The position numbers and the translations under genes were made by a program. Below, in pieces: positions 34,526-42,426 of a stretch of 64,000 nucleotides of DNA. Under the pieces are notes generated by a model. That model saw nothing but the letters and a program-made list of their open reading frames with translations, searched no databases and was not told the DNA's origin. Source of the DNA: Desulfobulbaceae bacterium DB1 (GTDB taxonomy: Bacteria; Desulfobacterota; Desulfobulbia; Desulfobulbales; SURF-16); NCBI GenBank assembly GCA_001914235.1, contig MQUF01000014.1:66005-130004 (forward strand). Reading direction: 5' to 3'. Every line of letters begins with the position of its first letter. Within the stretch, counting starts at the first letter, position 1.

Positions 34526-36067
34526 CTATTGGGCGATCTGTGCCGCGACAATTTTCGCCTGCAGGGTATGTTGCTGTTTTGCCGCTATTTTCTGCCCGTC
34601 CAGGGGGATAATGACACTTTTTCCAGGTCGCACCGGACCCGGGTGAGCGAGGTCGATTTGCTGGGTTGTGCCTCGCGCATCAAGGAAGCGTGCCACGCAT
34701 TTTATGTGGTGCACCGGCAAGGGGGTCGGGTTGGAAAGGCGGAGCCGCGCGGTACCGTCTTTTGTCTGCTCAAGAGTCAGGCGGAGGTATTTGGAGGGAT
34801 TCTCGGGCAGGTCAAGACACAGAAATGAGATGGCCGCGTCTTTGCCTGCCAGGGATTGGGAAGAGGCTGCCTTCTGGAAGAATGCTTTGGCATCGGCGGT
34901 GCTGCCCGAAACCAAAGACATGTCGCCCAATTTTTTGAAGGCGTTTGCGTTTGGCAGCAGTTTGGTACTGTGCTCCAGATCCTGGCGAGCCCCCGCAAGA
35001 TCGCCCATTTTTTCCCGAATGAGGCCGCGTTGCAGGTAGAATTGGAAAAAGCGGTTGTTGAGGTCGAGTGCCCGGTTGCTGCTGGCAAGGGCCTTGCCGT
35101 AATCCCCCTGCTGGAAGTAAGCCTCTCCTTGCAGGCCGAGGAACAGCGCCTCCCTCGGCTCAATTTGCATGGCTTCGGAAGCAAGGGCAAGGGCCTTGGT
35201 GATGTCCCCTTTTTTCAAGGCAAGAACGCCGTTGTCATATGCCTTGTAGGCCGGGGCGTTTTCATGGATGTATTTTATTTTTTCCCGGTAGCGCTTTTCG
35301 CCGATCTCACCTCCCGGTTTGAGGCTTTGGGCGGTACGACGGTTGGCCTCGACCCGTTCCTGTGAAGGGGGATGACTGGCAAAAAGTCCGTTAAGCCAGT
35401 TGATTTTCTTTTCTCCGGACAATCTGACAAAGGTCTGTTGCAGGCTGACCGCGCTTTGTGGATCATATCCCGCCCGGGACATATAGTGCATGCCGTAATA
35501 GTCAGCCTCAAGTTCCGCTTCACGGCTGTATTTCTGGGTGATGACATTTGCGGCGAGCTGGGCGCCGCCCACGGCGATCCCGCTGTAACTGCTGTCGGCC
35601 ACGGCCACGGCGGTGGCCAGTAATGCGCCCTGCATGAGCATGCCCTTTTCCATCCGCTGCGCACCGTGCCGTGCTGCGGAATGGACGATCTCGTGACTGA
35701 GCACAGCGGCCAATTCCGCCTCATTATTGAGTTCAAGCAGCAGGCCCCGGTTGATGGATATTTTCCCTCCAGGCAAGGCCCAGGCATTGGGGACGGAGTT
35801 GTTGAGCACCTTGAATTCATAAGGGAGCGGGCGATCGCTCACCCGTGCAAGTTTTTGTCCTATTTCGTCGACATATGCGGTAAGCTGCTGGTCGAGAAGG
35901 TAATCTCCCCCCTCCATCTGGCGTCCTGGTTCATACTGCTCTTTGCCGATGGCGATTTCCTGTTGCTCACCGATGAACCCGAGTTCCCTTTCGCCGGTGA
36001 CCGGGTTGATGGCACAACCCGCGACACATGCCAAAAAAAGAGAAAGAAAAAGAGGGAGATATTTCAT
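34526..36067 (-). CDS. M48 metalloprotease lipoprotein with TPR domain (BepA-like)
   Basis: A 513-residue predicted lipoprotein: signal KYLPLFLSLFLACVAGC with Cys about residue 18. The zinc motif is VLSHEIVHSAARH (HExxH, about 127), and a second conserved acidic region EAELEADYYGMHYM carries the third ligand. The C-terminal half (about 275-410) holds tetratricopeptide repeats, followed by a small beta domain. The plan matches BepA/YfgC, periplasmic proteases that check outer-membrane protein (LptD, BamA) assembly. The ATG at 36067 follows GGGTG; a GTG nine bases earlier is less likely. One of three M48 proteases in the window. Confidence 0.92.
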   Translation of the reverse strand: MKYLPLFLSLFLACVAGCAINPVTGERELGFIGEQQEIAIGKEQYEPGRQMEGGDYLLDQQLTAYVDEIGQKLARVSDRPLPYEFKVLNNSVPNAWALPGGKISINRGLLLELNNEAELAAVLSHEIVHSAARHGAQRMEKGMLMQGALLATAVAVADSSYSGIAVGGAQLAANVITQKYSREAELEADYYGMHYMSRAGYDPQSAVSLQQTFVRLSGEKKINWLNGLFASHPPSQERVEANRRTAQSLKPGGEIGEKRYREKIKYIHENAPAYKAYDNGVLALKKGDITKALALASEAMQIEPREALFLGLQGEAYFQQGDYGKALASSNRALDLNNRFFQFYLQRGLIREKMGDLAGARQDLEHSTKLLPNANAFKKLGDMSLVSGSTADAKAFFQKAASSQSLAGKDAAISFLCLDLPENPSKYLRLTLEQTKDGTARLRLSNPTPLPVHHIKCVARFLDARGTTQQIDLAHPGPVRPGKSVIIPLDGQKIAAKQQHTLQAKIVAAQIAQ

Positions 36068-36098
36068 TGTATTCACCCAGGTGTTTCGGCAATAAAAA

Positions 36099-36126
36099 AA
36101 AGGCCGTTTCCGAAAAGGCGGCCTTT
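36099..36126 (-). terminator. Intrinsic terminator of hdrC-mvhD-metV
   Basis: AAAGGCCG/CGGCCTTT form an 8-bp stem with a 12-base loop; on the minus strand a run of seven T follows. It lies 36 bp after metV, showing that the operon ends there without a metF gene. Confidence 0.77.
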
Positions 36127-36162
36127 GTCACATGCTTCACTTCTCATGCTGTTCGGTGAAAA

Positions 36163-36831
36163 TCAGACAGTGAGATCATCTCGCAGGGTTTTCCTCGGGC
36201 CGCCATGGCCGGCACTGCTCCAGTCGCGAATCGGGGCGATGACGTTCATGGCCTCCGGAGTGCCGATGCGGCCCAGCCGGTCATGAATGGACTGCCAGAT
36301 GCATTCAACATCCTTGTGGATCTCGCAGCGGCCATTGACCGAACCGCCGCAGGGGCCGTTCATTAAATTTTTGGCGCAACGGGCCACCGGACAAAGACCG
36401 CCGGTCAGATGGAGCACGCAGTTGCCGCAGCCGGCGCATTGTTCGCTCCAGACGCCCTGTTCGGCGGAACCACCGAAGAAGCTGGTGTTGACCCCGGGAT
36501 ACACTCTGTCGGAGGGACGCAGGTTGGCGATGAAATTGACCCCGACGCCGCAGGCCATGGAAACTATGGCGTCATACTTGCCTTTCCAGTGGTCGATGGT
36601 TTCAATATATTCGCGGTCACACTGACGGACAAGAGTGCCCTCGAGGACTTCAACTTTTTTCCCCTGTTTCTGCATGCCCAAGCGAAGAAGCGAGGCCAGG
36701 ATTTCCACCTCGCGCTCTCCGCCGGCGGAACAGACGGTGACGCATCCCCGGCAACCGAGGACCAGGATTTTTTCGGCATCAGCAACCATGCTGAGGATTT
36801 CATTGATCGGTTTACGTTCGGCGATAATCAT
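36163..36831 (-). CDS. MetV-like methylenetetrahydrofolate reductase C-terminal-domain protein
   Basis: A 222-residue cytoplasmic protein rich in cysteine: GCRGCVTVCSAGG near residue 30-42, CDREY, QCAGCGNCVLHLTGGLCPVARCAKNLMNGPCGG (about 132-165). It matches MetV, the Fe-S small subunit that pairs with MetF in methylenetetrahydrofolate reductases of acetogens and sulfate reducers. MetV passes electrons between MetF and partner Hdr-type subunits. GGGGGAG precedes the start. It overlaps the mvhD gene by 4 bp (ATGA-type coupling). No metF is encoded in the window, which is unusual. Confidence 0.85.
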   Translation of the reverse strand: MIIAERKPINEILSMVADAEKILVLGCRGCVTVCSAGGEREVEILASLLRLGMQKQGKKVEVLEGTLVRQCDREYIETIDHWKGKYDAIVSMACGVGVNFIANLRPSDRVYPGVNTSFFGGSAEQGVWSEQCAGCGNCVLHLTGGLCPVARCAKNLMNGPCGGSVNGRCEIHKDVECIWQSIHDRLGRIGTPEAMNVIAPIRDWSSAGHGGPRKTLRDDLTV

Positions 36832-37250
36832 TTTTTCTCCCCCTTCAGCGGGCAAGGGCCTAATTCGGTAATTCTCTTGTTCATCAGCAGGGCGCTTTCG
36901 ATAAATTCAGGATGAAAGCCCCTTTCAAGATGAAACATCTCGATTCTTTCCGGTTCGATATCAAGTTCAGCCAGGGCCTTTTTGATGGCTCCGACTCTCT
37001 TTGCCGCCCGCTGGCTGCCCTTGATGTTGTGGCACTTGTCGGCCGGGCAGCCGACCACGTACACGCCGTCGGCGCCTTCCTCAAAAGCCTTGAGCAGGGT
37101 GCTTACCTGGAGTTTGCCGGTGCAGACCAGGCGGTTGATGGTGATATTGTCCGGCATGCCGTCTTGTTTCAGGCCTTCCCTGCCTTCGGCAATGGTCTGC
37201 TGGGATGTGTAATGGCAACAAAATGCCTGTATGTCAGGAGTAAAACTCAT
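36828..37250 (-). CDS. MvhD-type hydrogenase iron-sulfur subunit
   Basis: A 140-residue protein of the MvhD/FlpD family (starts MSFTPDIQAFCCHYTSQQTI; GVYVVGCPADKCHNIKGSQRAAKRV). MvhD holds a [2Fe-2S] cluster and links hydrogenases or other dehydrogenases to heterodisulfide reductase (HdrA). Here it lies between an HdrC-like and a MetV-like gene, a set known from proposed electron-bifurcating methylene-THF reductases. The start at 37250 follows GGAGAAG; a TTG 12 bases earlier is inside that site. Confidence 0.87.
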   Translation of the reverse strand: MSFTPDIQAFCCHYTSQQTIAEGREGLKQDGMPDNITINRLVCTGKLQVSTLLKAFEEGADGVYVVGCPADKCHNIKGSQRAAKRVGAIKKALAELDIEPERIEMFHLERGFHPEFIESALLMNKRITELGPCPLKGEKK

Positions 37251-37268
37251 GTGCTTCTCCAATGCCTT

Positions 37269-37829
37269 TTAGATGCCGCAGGCGGCGATTAGTTTTTCGT
37301 CCTCGGATTCATGAAGTTTGATGGCCTGGGCGGGGCATTCGGCAACGCAGATGCCGCAGGCCCGGCAATCCCTGACGCTGATTGCGGCCACGCCCTGTCC
37401 GTCAATTTTCGGGATCTCCCAGGGGCAGACGCGGACGCAGGTCAGGCAGGAGACGCAGAGATCGCGTTCCACCCAGGCGGCCTTGCCTTTGTCGAGAAGA
37501 TCCTGTTCGCTGATGATCCCTTGCTGCAGGGCCAGTTCCCGCAGGGCGTTCATGATATCGGCAAAGCGAACGTCCTGAGGGCAGACAAATACGCAGCTTC
37601 GGCAGCGTGAGCAGAACCAAAGCAGGTTGGAGTGAAGCAGTCTGTCTTTCAGTCCCATGCGGATCATGTGGATAATCTTTCTCGGGTCAAAGTCAGGTAT
37701 TGCCTGGCTTACCGGGCAGATTCCGCTGCAGGCTCCACAGGAAAAACATCGGTTCAGATATTCACCACCCGGGAGGTCAGTCACTTCAGCGCTGAAGGCG
37801 GGATTGATTTCTTTACTGGCGATTCCCAT
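37269..37829 (-). CDS. HdrC-like iron-sulfur protein with extra ferredoxin domain
   Basis: A 186-residue protein with two parts. The first (about 20-95) is HdrC-like: NRCFSCGACSGICPVSQ and WFCSRCRSCVFVCPQDV give two CxxCxxC(x3)CP motifs. The second (about 120-175) is a bacterial ferredoxin: RDLCVSCLTCVRVCPWEIP and RDCRACGICVAECPAQA. That predicts four [4Fe-4S] clusters. HdrC relays electrons to HdrB; no hdrA or hdrB is in the window. It is the first gene of hdrC-mvhD-metV, with a good sigma-70 promoter 90 bp upstream and GAGG before the start. Confidence 0.83.
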   Translation of the reverse strand: MGIASKEINPAFSAEVTDLPGGEYLNRCFSCGACSGICPVSQAIPDFDPRKIIHMIRMGLKDRLLHSNLLWFCSRCRSCVFVCPQDVRFADIMNALRELALQQGIISEQDLLDKGKAAWVERDLCVSCLTCVRVCPWEIPKIDGQGVAAISVRDCRACGICVAECPAQAIKLHESEDEKLIAACGI

Positions 37830-37916
37830 TATTTTCCTCTAGTTGAAATGAAATAAATATAAAAATAGTGAAATTGCATGTGCTGCAACAGGGTACATCC
37901 CAAAAAAGCAACAGAA

Positions 37917-37945
37917 ATGCTACTCAAAAGAAGATGGTTTGTCAA
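37917..37945 (-). promoter_or_regulatory. Sigma-70-type promoter of hdrC-mvhD-metV
   Basis: On the minus strand TTGACA (37945-37940) and TAGCAT (37922-37917) are 17 bases apart; predicted start about 37910, leader about 80 bases. Confidence 0.6.
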
Positions 37946-38021
37946 CCTCAGCTGCTGTGGAAAAACAAATAACCAGTCGGGATCATAGGTATTTCTACGA
38001 GTGGGCGAGGTGCCGGCCGCT

Positions 38022-38999
38022 CTAGACCAGCAGGCGGAATTCGCCCTTGCCGAGCAGGTCATGCAGGTGGAGCATGCCGACCAGGCGGCCGGACTTGTCC
38101 TGTACCGGCAGGATGGTCACCTCGTAACGCTGCATAATGGACAAGGCGTCGGCGGCGAGCAGATCGTCTTCGATCGTCTTCGGCGAAGGGGTCATGACGT
38201 CGCGGGCCGTCATTGTCGTGGTGTCCACCGGTTGCGGTTTGCTGATCAACCGACGCAGGTCGCCGTCGGTGATGATGCCGCAGAGTTCCATGTCGTTGTC
38301 GGCAACAAGGACCGCGCCCAGGCTTTTTTGGTTGAGGGCTTCAATTGCCTCGCGTAATGTGGCCCCGCTGTTGACGAGGGGGATGAGGGAGCCGGTCAGC
38401 ATCACCTCGCGGACTTTCACTTTCAGCCGTTCGCCAAGGCTGCCGCCGGGATGATTGCGGCGGAAATCGCTGGCGGCAAACTGTTTTTTTTCAATAAGCA
38501 CCACGGCCAGTGCGTCGCCCATGGCAAGCGCCGCCGTAGTGCTGGCCGTGGGGGCGAGTCCAAGTGGGCAGGCCTCCCGGGGAACCTGGGCGGAAAGAAC
38601 CACATCGGCGAATCTGGCCAGGGTCGAGTGTTTGTTGCCTGTCAGGGCGATGGTTTTCACCCCTCTTTTTTTCAGGGTGGGCAGCAGCAGTGACAATTCA
38701 CTGGTTTCGCCGCTGTAGGATATGGCCAGCACCACATCGTTATGATCGACAATGCCCAGGTCGCCGTGCATTGCCTCCACCGGGTGGAGAAAAAACGAGG
38801 GGGTGCCGGTGCTGTTGAAGGTGGCGGATATTTTCTGGGCGATAATGCCTGATTTGCCGATGCCGGTAATGATGATACGGCTCGGGCAGTTCATGATCAG
38901 TGCAATGGCCCGGTTGAATTCATCGTCAAGCTGATCAAGGAGCGCGACAATGCCGTCCGCTTCAATCTGCAGCACCTCTCTGGCAAGGGGAAGAGACAT
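38022..38999 (-). CDS. kdsD: D-arabinose 5-phosphate isomerase
   Basis: A 325-residue protein with an N-terminal SIS domain (about 40-175; RIIITGIGKSGIIAQKISATFNSTGTPSFFLHPVEAMHGDLGIV) and two C-terminal CBS domains (about 205-260 and 272-322). The enzyme (KdsD/KpsF/GutQ family) converts ribulose 5-phosphate to arabinose 5-phosphate, the first step to Kdo of lipopolysaccharide. That marks the cell as having an LPS-type outer membrane. An ATG at 39020 overlapping the purF stop by 13 bp is an alternative start adding seven residues. Confidence 0.92.
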   Translation of the reverse strand: MSLPLAREVLQIEADGIVALLDQLDDEFNRAIALIMNCPSRIIITGIGKSGIIAQKISATFNSTGTPSFFLHPVEAMHGDLGIVDHNDVVLAISYSGETSELSLLLPTLKKRGVKTIALTGNKHSTLARFADVVLSAQVPREACPLGLAPTASTTAALAMGDALAVVLIEKKQFAASDFRRNHPGGSLGERLKVKVREVMLTGSLIPLVNSGATLREAIEALNQKSLGAVLVADNDMELCGIITDGDLRRLISKPQPVDTTTMTARDVMTPSPKTIEDDLLAADALSIMQRYEVTILPVQDKSGRLVGMLHLHDLLGKGEFRLLV

Positions 39000-39007
39000 G
39001 GTCTGTG

Positions 39008-40429
39008 CTACGCTCCGCATCCCGAGCAGAGGGAAAGTTTGTGAAAGTCTGTGTCCGGCTCCACCGGATAGCGGTTGTTGAAGCAGGCCAGGCAGAAGTT
39101 TTCCGCCGGCATGCCGGTTGACTCAACCAGCCCTTCGAGGCTCAGGTAATGGAGGGAGTCGAGTTCCAGGTACTGACGGATTTCGTCAATTGATTTGTTG
39201 GCGGCAATGAGCTGGACCTGGGAGGGGAAGTCGATGCCGTAGTAGCAGGGATAACGGGTCGGGGGGCAGCTGACCATCATGTGCACCTCCTTGACCCCTG
39301 ATTTGCGCAGTGAGCGGATACGGCTGCGGCCGGTGGTGCCCCGGATAATGGAGTCTTCAATGATGATCACCCGTTTTCCCCGCAGGAAAGAACGCACCGG
39401 ATTGAGTTTGACCCGGACGGAGAAGTCGCGCATGGATTGGGAGGGTTGAATAAAGGTGCGTCCCACATAATGGTTGCGGATCACTCCCATTTCCATGGGG
39501 ATGCCGGACTCCTGGGAATAACCGATGGCCGCATAATTCCCGGAGTCGGGAAAGGGCATGACGAAATCGGCGTCCACTTTGCATTCCCGTGCAAGAATCT
39601 GGCCCATTTTTTTGCGGCAGCTGTAAACATTGAGGCCGAAAATATCACTGTCCGGGCGGGCAAAATATACTTGTTCGAAAATACAGTAACTCGGGGTGCA
39701 TTTTTCCTGGAGAAAGAAAGATTCAATGCCGTTTTGATCAATGATAAGCACTTCGCCCGGTTCAACATCCCGCATGTAGTTCGCCTCGATGAGATCAAGG
39801 GCGCAGGTTTCGGAGGCGACCACATAGGCGCCGTTGGACTTCTTGCCGAGGCAGAGAGGCCGAAAACCGTTGGGGTCGCGAACAGCGACCATTTTGTCTC
39901 GGGTCATGAGCAGAATGGAATAGGCCCCTTTGATGCGACGGAAGGTTTCGCCGATCGCTTCGGGAAAGGGGAGATGGCTCATTGAGGCAAGGAGGTGCAC
40001 AACCACTTCGCTGTCCATGGTGGATTGAAAGATCGAGCCGTTCTGTTCCAGTTCATCCTTGAGTTTGCGGATATTGACCAGGTTGCCGTTGTGGGCCACG
40101 GCGAAAAAGCGATCGCGGTGCCGGGCGGTAAATGGTTGGGCGTTGACAATGGTCGACGAGCCGGTTGTTGAATACCGGACATGGCCCACAGCCATGTGGC
40201 CGTGCAGTCGTTGCAGGTTCTTTTCGGTGAAAACCTCGGAGACAAGCCCCATGGCTTTGTGTTCGAAGATCTGATTGCCGTCGCTGGTAACAATGCCGGC
40301 ACTTTCCTGGCCGCGATGCTGCAGGGCGTAAAGTCCGAAATAGGCGAGTTTGGCGGAGTCGGGGTGCCCGAAAATGCCGCAGATGCCGCATTCTTCCTTG
40401 GGGCGCGATGAGGCTGCGTGAAGAGCCAT
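39008..40429 (-). CDS. purF: Amidophosphoribosyltransferase
   Basis: A 473-residue enzyme that starts purine synthesis by making phosphoribosylamine from PRPP and glutamine. The catalytic Cys follows a 13-residue leader (PKEECGICGIFG), as in processed Bacillus-type PurF. The glutaminase motif YALQHRGQESAGI, the PRPP loop RVIIIEDSIIRGTTGR and cysteines for a [4Fe-4S] cluster (SYCIFEQVYFARPDS; FCLACFNNRYP; LCSGC) are visible. The start at 40429 is preceded by GAGGG; the frame is open further without support. It overlaps or abuts kdsD. Confidence 0.96.
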   Translation of the reverse strand: MALHAASSRPKEECGICGIFGHPDSAKLAYFGLYALQHRGQESAGIVTSDGNQIFEHKAMGLVSEVFTEKNLQRLHGHMAVGHVRYSTTGSSTIVNAQPFTARHRDRFFAVAHNGNLVNIRKLKDELEQNGSIFQSTMDSEVVVHLLASMSHLPFPEAIGETFRRIKGAYSILLMTRDKMVAVRDPNGFRPLCLGKKSNGAYVVASETCALDLIEANYMRDVEPGEVLIIDQNGIESFFLQEKCTPSYCIFEQVYFARPDSDIFGLNVYSCRKKMGQILARECKVDADFVMPFPDSGNYAAIGYSQESGIPMEMGVIRNHYVGRTFIQPSQSMRDFSVRVKLNPVRSFLRGKRVIIIEDSIIRGTTGRSRIRSLRKSGVKEVHMMVSCPPTRYPCYYGIDFPSQVQLIAANKSIDEIRQYLELDSLHYLSLEGLVESTGMPAENFCLACFNNRYPVEPDTDFHKLSLCSGCGA

Positions 40430-40635
40430 GTTTTTCCCTCTTTTGTTCAAAGCGGTTCGTAATCGTATGCTATTTAATGTTCCGCGTATCAATTCGCGTT
40501 CGGAAAATAATGGACGAGGTTATGAAGTAAACAATATATGCTCAAAAAAAAATTGTTACTTTACCCCCATTATTGCGAAAAAGAAATGATTTTTTGGTGC
40601 GGGAGCGGGCCGGTGGAATTTTTCGCGTCTCTTTC

Positions 40636-40674
40636 GGCGCAGGTCTTCGTGGGAGAGTTGAAGGCCTGCGCGCC
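40636..40674. repeat. Imperfect hairpin between purF and the activator gene
   Basis: GGCGCAGGTCTTC (40636-40648) can pair with GAAGGCCTGCGC (40660-40671), with one mismatch, and TCTTTT follows on the plus strand. It may end the activator gene's transcript. The rest of 40430-40711 shows no gene. Confidence 0.37.
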
Positions 40675-40711
40675 TCTTTTCAGCCGGTCAAATCCGGAAA
40701 GCCCGTGATTT

Positions 40712-42097
40712 CTATACGTCAATAGTGTGGTTGATTTCGATCTGATGTTTTTTTAACCTTTTCCAGAGAGTGACCCGGCTGATGCCGAGGATGCGGGCGG
40801 CTTCGGATTTGTTGCCGTCCGCGGCCTTCAGTGCCTGGAGCAGCCGCTGGCGCTCGTTTTCCGCCTTGTTGATTCTGGATTTGACCTGCGGGATATTTAA
40901 TATTTTCGGGTGGCCGGCAAAATGTGAAGGAAGGTGGTCGGGAAGAATGAGGCCGCCGGGGCAAAGGACATAGGCATATTCAATGACGTTGATAAGTTCT
41001 CTGACGTTGCCGGGCCAGTTGTACCGGACGAGGAGCTCCATTGTTTCCCGCGAGACGCCGTGTATCTCTTTGCCGGTCTTCAGGGAGGTCCGCTCGATGA
41101 AAGTTTCTACCAGCAGGGGAATATCCTCTTTTCTTTCCCGCAGGGAGGGGGTGCAGATGGGAATGACGCCGATGCGGTAATAGAGGTCTTCCCGAAAAAG
41201 TCCTTCCTTGATCAATTTCTGTAGATTTTTGTTTGTTGCGGAGATGATTCGGACATTGATGGGGATGGGTTGATGGTCGCCGACCCGCTCTATTTCCTGT
41301 TCCTGGAGAACGCGCAACAGTTTGGTTTGCAGGGGAGGGGGCATGTCGCCGATTTCGTCGAGAAAAATGACCCCGCCGTCGGCAGCCTCAAAACGGCCGA
41401 CGCGATCGGACTGGGCGCCGGTAAAAGCCCCCCTGGCATGCCCAAAAAGTTCACTTTCAAGCAGGTTCTCGTTCAGCGCCGCGCAGTTGACCTTGATATA
41501 GGGCTTGTCTCTTCTGCTGCTTAATCTGTGCAGCGCCGAGGCGATGAGTTCCTTGCCCGTGCCGCTTTCGCCGTAAATGATGGCTGGTGAATCCGATTGC
41601 GCCGCGCTTCTGGTGAGGTCGAAGAGCTTGCGCATCATGGGGGTATTGCCTATCAGTCCCTGGAATCCCTCTTCGTGATGCAGATGCCGTTTGAGAAAAC
41701 TGATGACCCTGTCCTTTTCCTCAATCGCGCTCATGTCGGTAAGGTTTTCCACTCCGGCCAGGATGTTGCCGGCATCGTCTCTTAATATGGCGGCATTTTT
41801 GAAGACCGAGACCAGGGAGCCGTCCTTGCGGCGAAATGCGCATTTCAGGGCCCGCACCTCGCCGCTCTGGAAAAGGCCGCAAAATTTCCCCTTCCCCTTT
41901 TGTTTTGCACCGAAACAGGAATCGCATTCCAGTATATCGCATTTTTTGCCGATCAATTCCTCTTTTGTATACTGCAGCATCTCTTCCAGTGCCTTGTTAA
42001 TATAAAGAATCCTGCCCGATGAATTAATCAGCATGAGGCCTTCGCTCATTGTTTCGATGATTTTATAGCTGTTTTCCTTTGAAAAAAGGTCGATCAT
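40712..42097 (-). CDS. Sigma-54-dependent transcriptional activator with Cys-rich PAS domain
   Basis: A 461-residue regulator. Domains: PAS (about 10-125), AAA+ (about 145-375; Walker A GESGTGKE at 176-183, GAFTGA loop for sigma-54 contact at 223-228, FLDEIGD Walker B about 245) and a Fis-type helix-turn-helix at the end (NKSEAARILGISRVTLWKRLKK). The PAS domain has Cys at 53, 58, 61, 73 and 86 (C-x4-C-x2-C-x11-C-x12-C), which could bind an Fe-S cluster or sense redox or thiols. It is divergent from the octaheme cytochrome gene, whose upstream region holds a -24/-12 site and a repeat array; it is the natural candidate to switch that gene on. GGAGGAAG precedes the ATG. Confidence 0.93.
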   Translation of the reverse strand: MIDLFSKENSYKIIETMSEGLMLINSSGRILYINKALEEMLQYTKEELIGKKCDILECDSCFGAKQKGKGKFCGLFQSGEVRALKCAFRRKDGSLVSVFKNAAILRDDAGNILAGVENLTDMSAIEEKDRVISFLKRHLHHEEGFQGLIGNTPMMRKLFDLTRSAAQSDSPAIIYGESGTGKELIASALHRLSSRRDKPYIKVNCAALNENLLESELFGHARGAFTGAQSDRVGRFEAADGGVIFLDEIGDMPPPLQTKLLRVLQEQEIERVGDHQPIPINVRIISATNKNLQKLIKEGLFREDLYYRIGVIPICTPSLRERKEDIPLLVETFIERTSLKTGKEIHGVSRETMELLVRYNWPGNVRELINVIEYAYVLCPGGLILPDHLPSHFAGHPKILNIPQVKSRINKAENERQRLLQALKAADGNKSEAARILGISRVTLWKRLKKHQIEINHTIDV

Positions 42098-42128
42098 GGC
42101 TTCCTCCGGGGGGGTAATGTTTCCGGGA

Positions 42129-42184
42129 TGTTACCAGATGTTAATTGTTAATGCACGTGTTAATCATGTGTTAATCGTGTTAAC
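42129..42184. promoter_or_regulatory. Array of six TGTTAA-type repeats (likely activator sites)
   Basis: TGTTAC or TGTTAA begins at 42129, 42139, 42146, 42158, 42169 and 42178, about one helical turn apart, and includes the dyad GTTAA-TCGTG-TTAAC (42170-42184). The array lies about 110-165 bp upstream of the -24 element at 42292, the normal place for a sigma-54 activator. Confidence 0.52.
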
Positions 42185-42291
42185 CTGTGAACGTTGTGTT
42201 TTTGCGGGGAGAAGAATCAGAGGTCGGGATGGCCCTGGTAACATATGAGAAATAAAGGATAAAAAAAATATTTAAACAACTTACTGGGTTT

Positions 42292-42306
42292 TGGGTTAAA
42301 AATTGC
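42292..42306 (+). promoter_or_regulatory. Sigma-54 promoter of the octaheme cytochrome
   Basis: TGGGTTAAAAATTGC, followed by T, has GG and GC at exact -24/-12 spacing and a perfect TTGC; the -24 part is TGGG instead of TGGC. Predicted start near 42318, leader about 110 bases. Confidence 0.57.
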
Positions 42307-42426
42307 TTTAATGGGCGGCATCACTGGAAGGGGTGATTTTTTTGAGAGTGTACAATGTGTAATACAGTCGCGTCGTGCCGGTTAAGCGGCAGGACAAATC
42401 AAGAAAATTAGGAGGGAATTCAAAGA

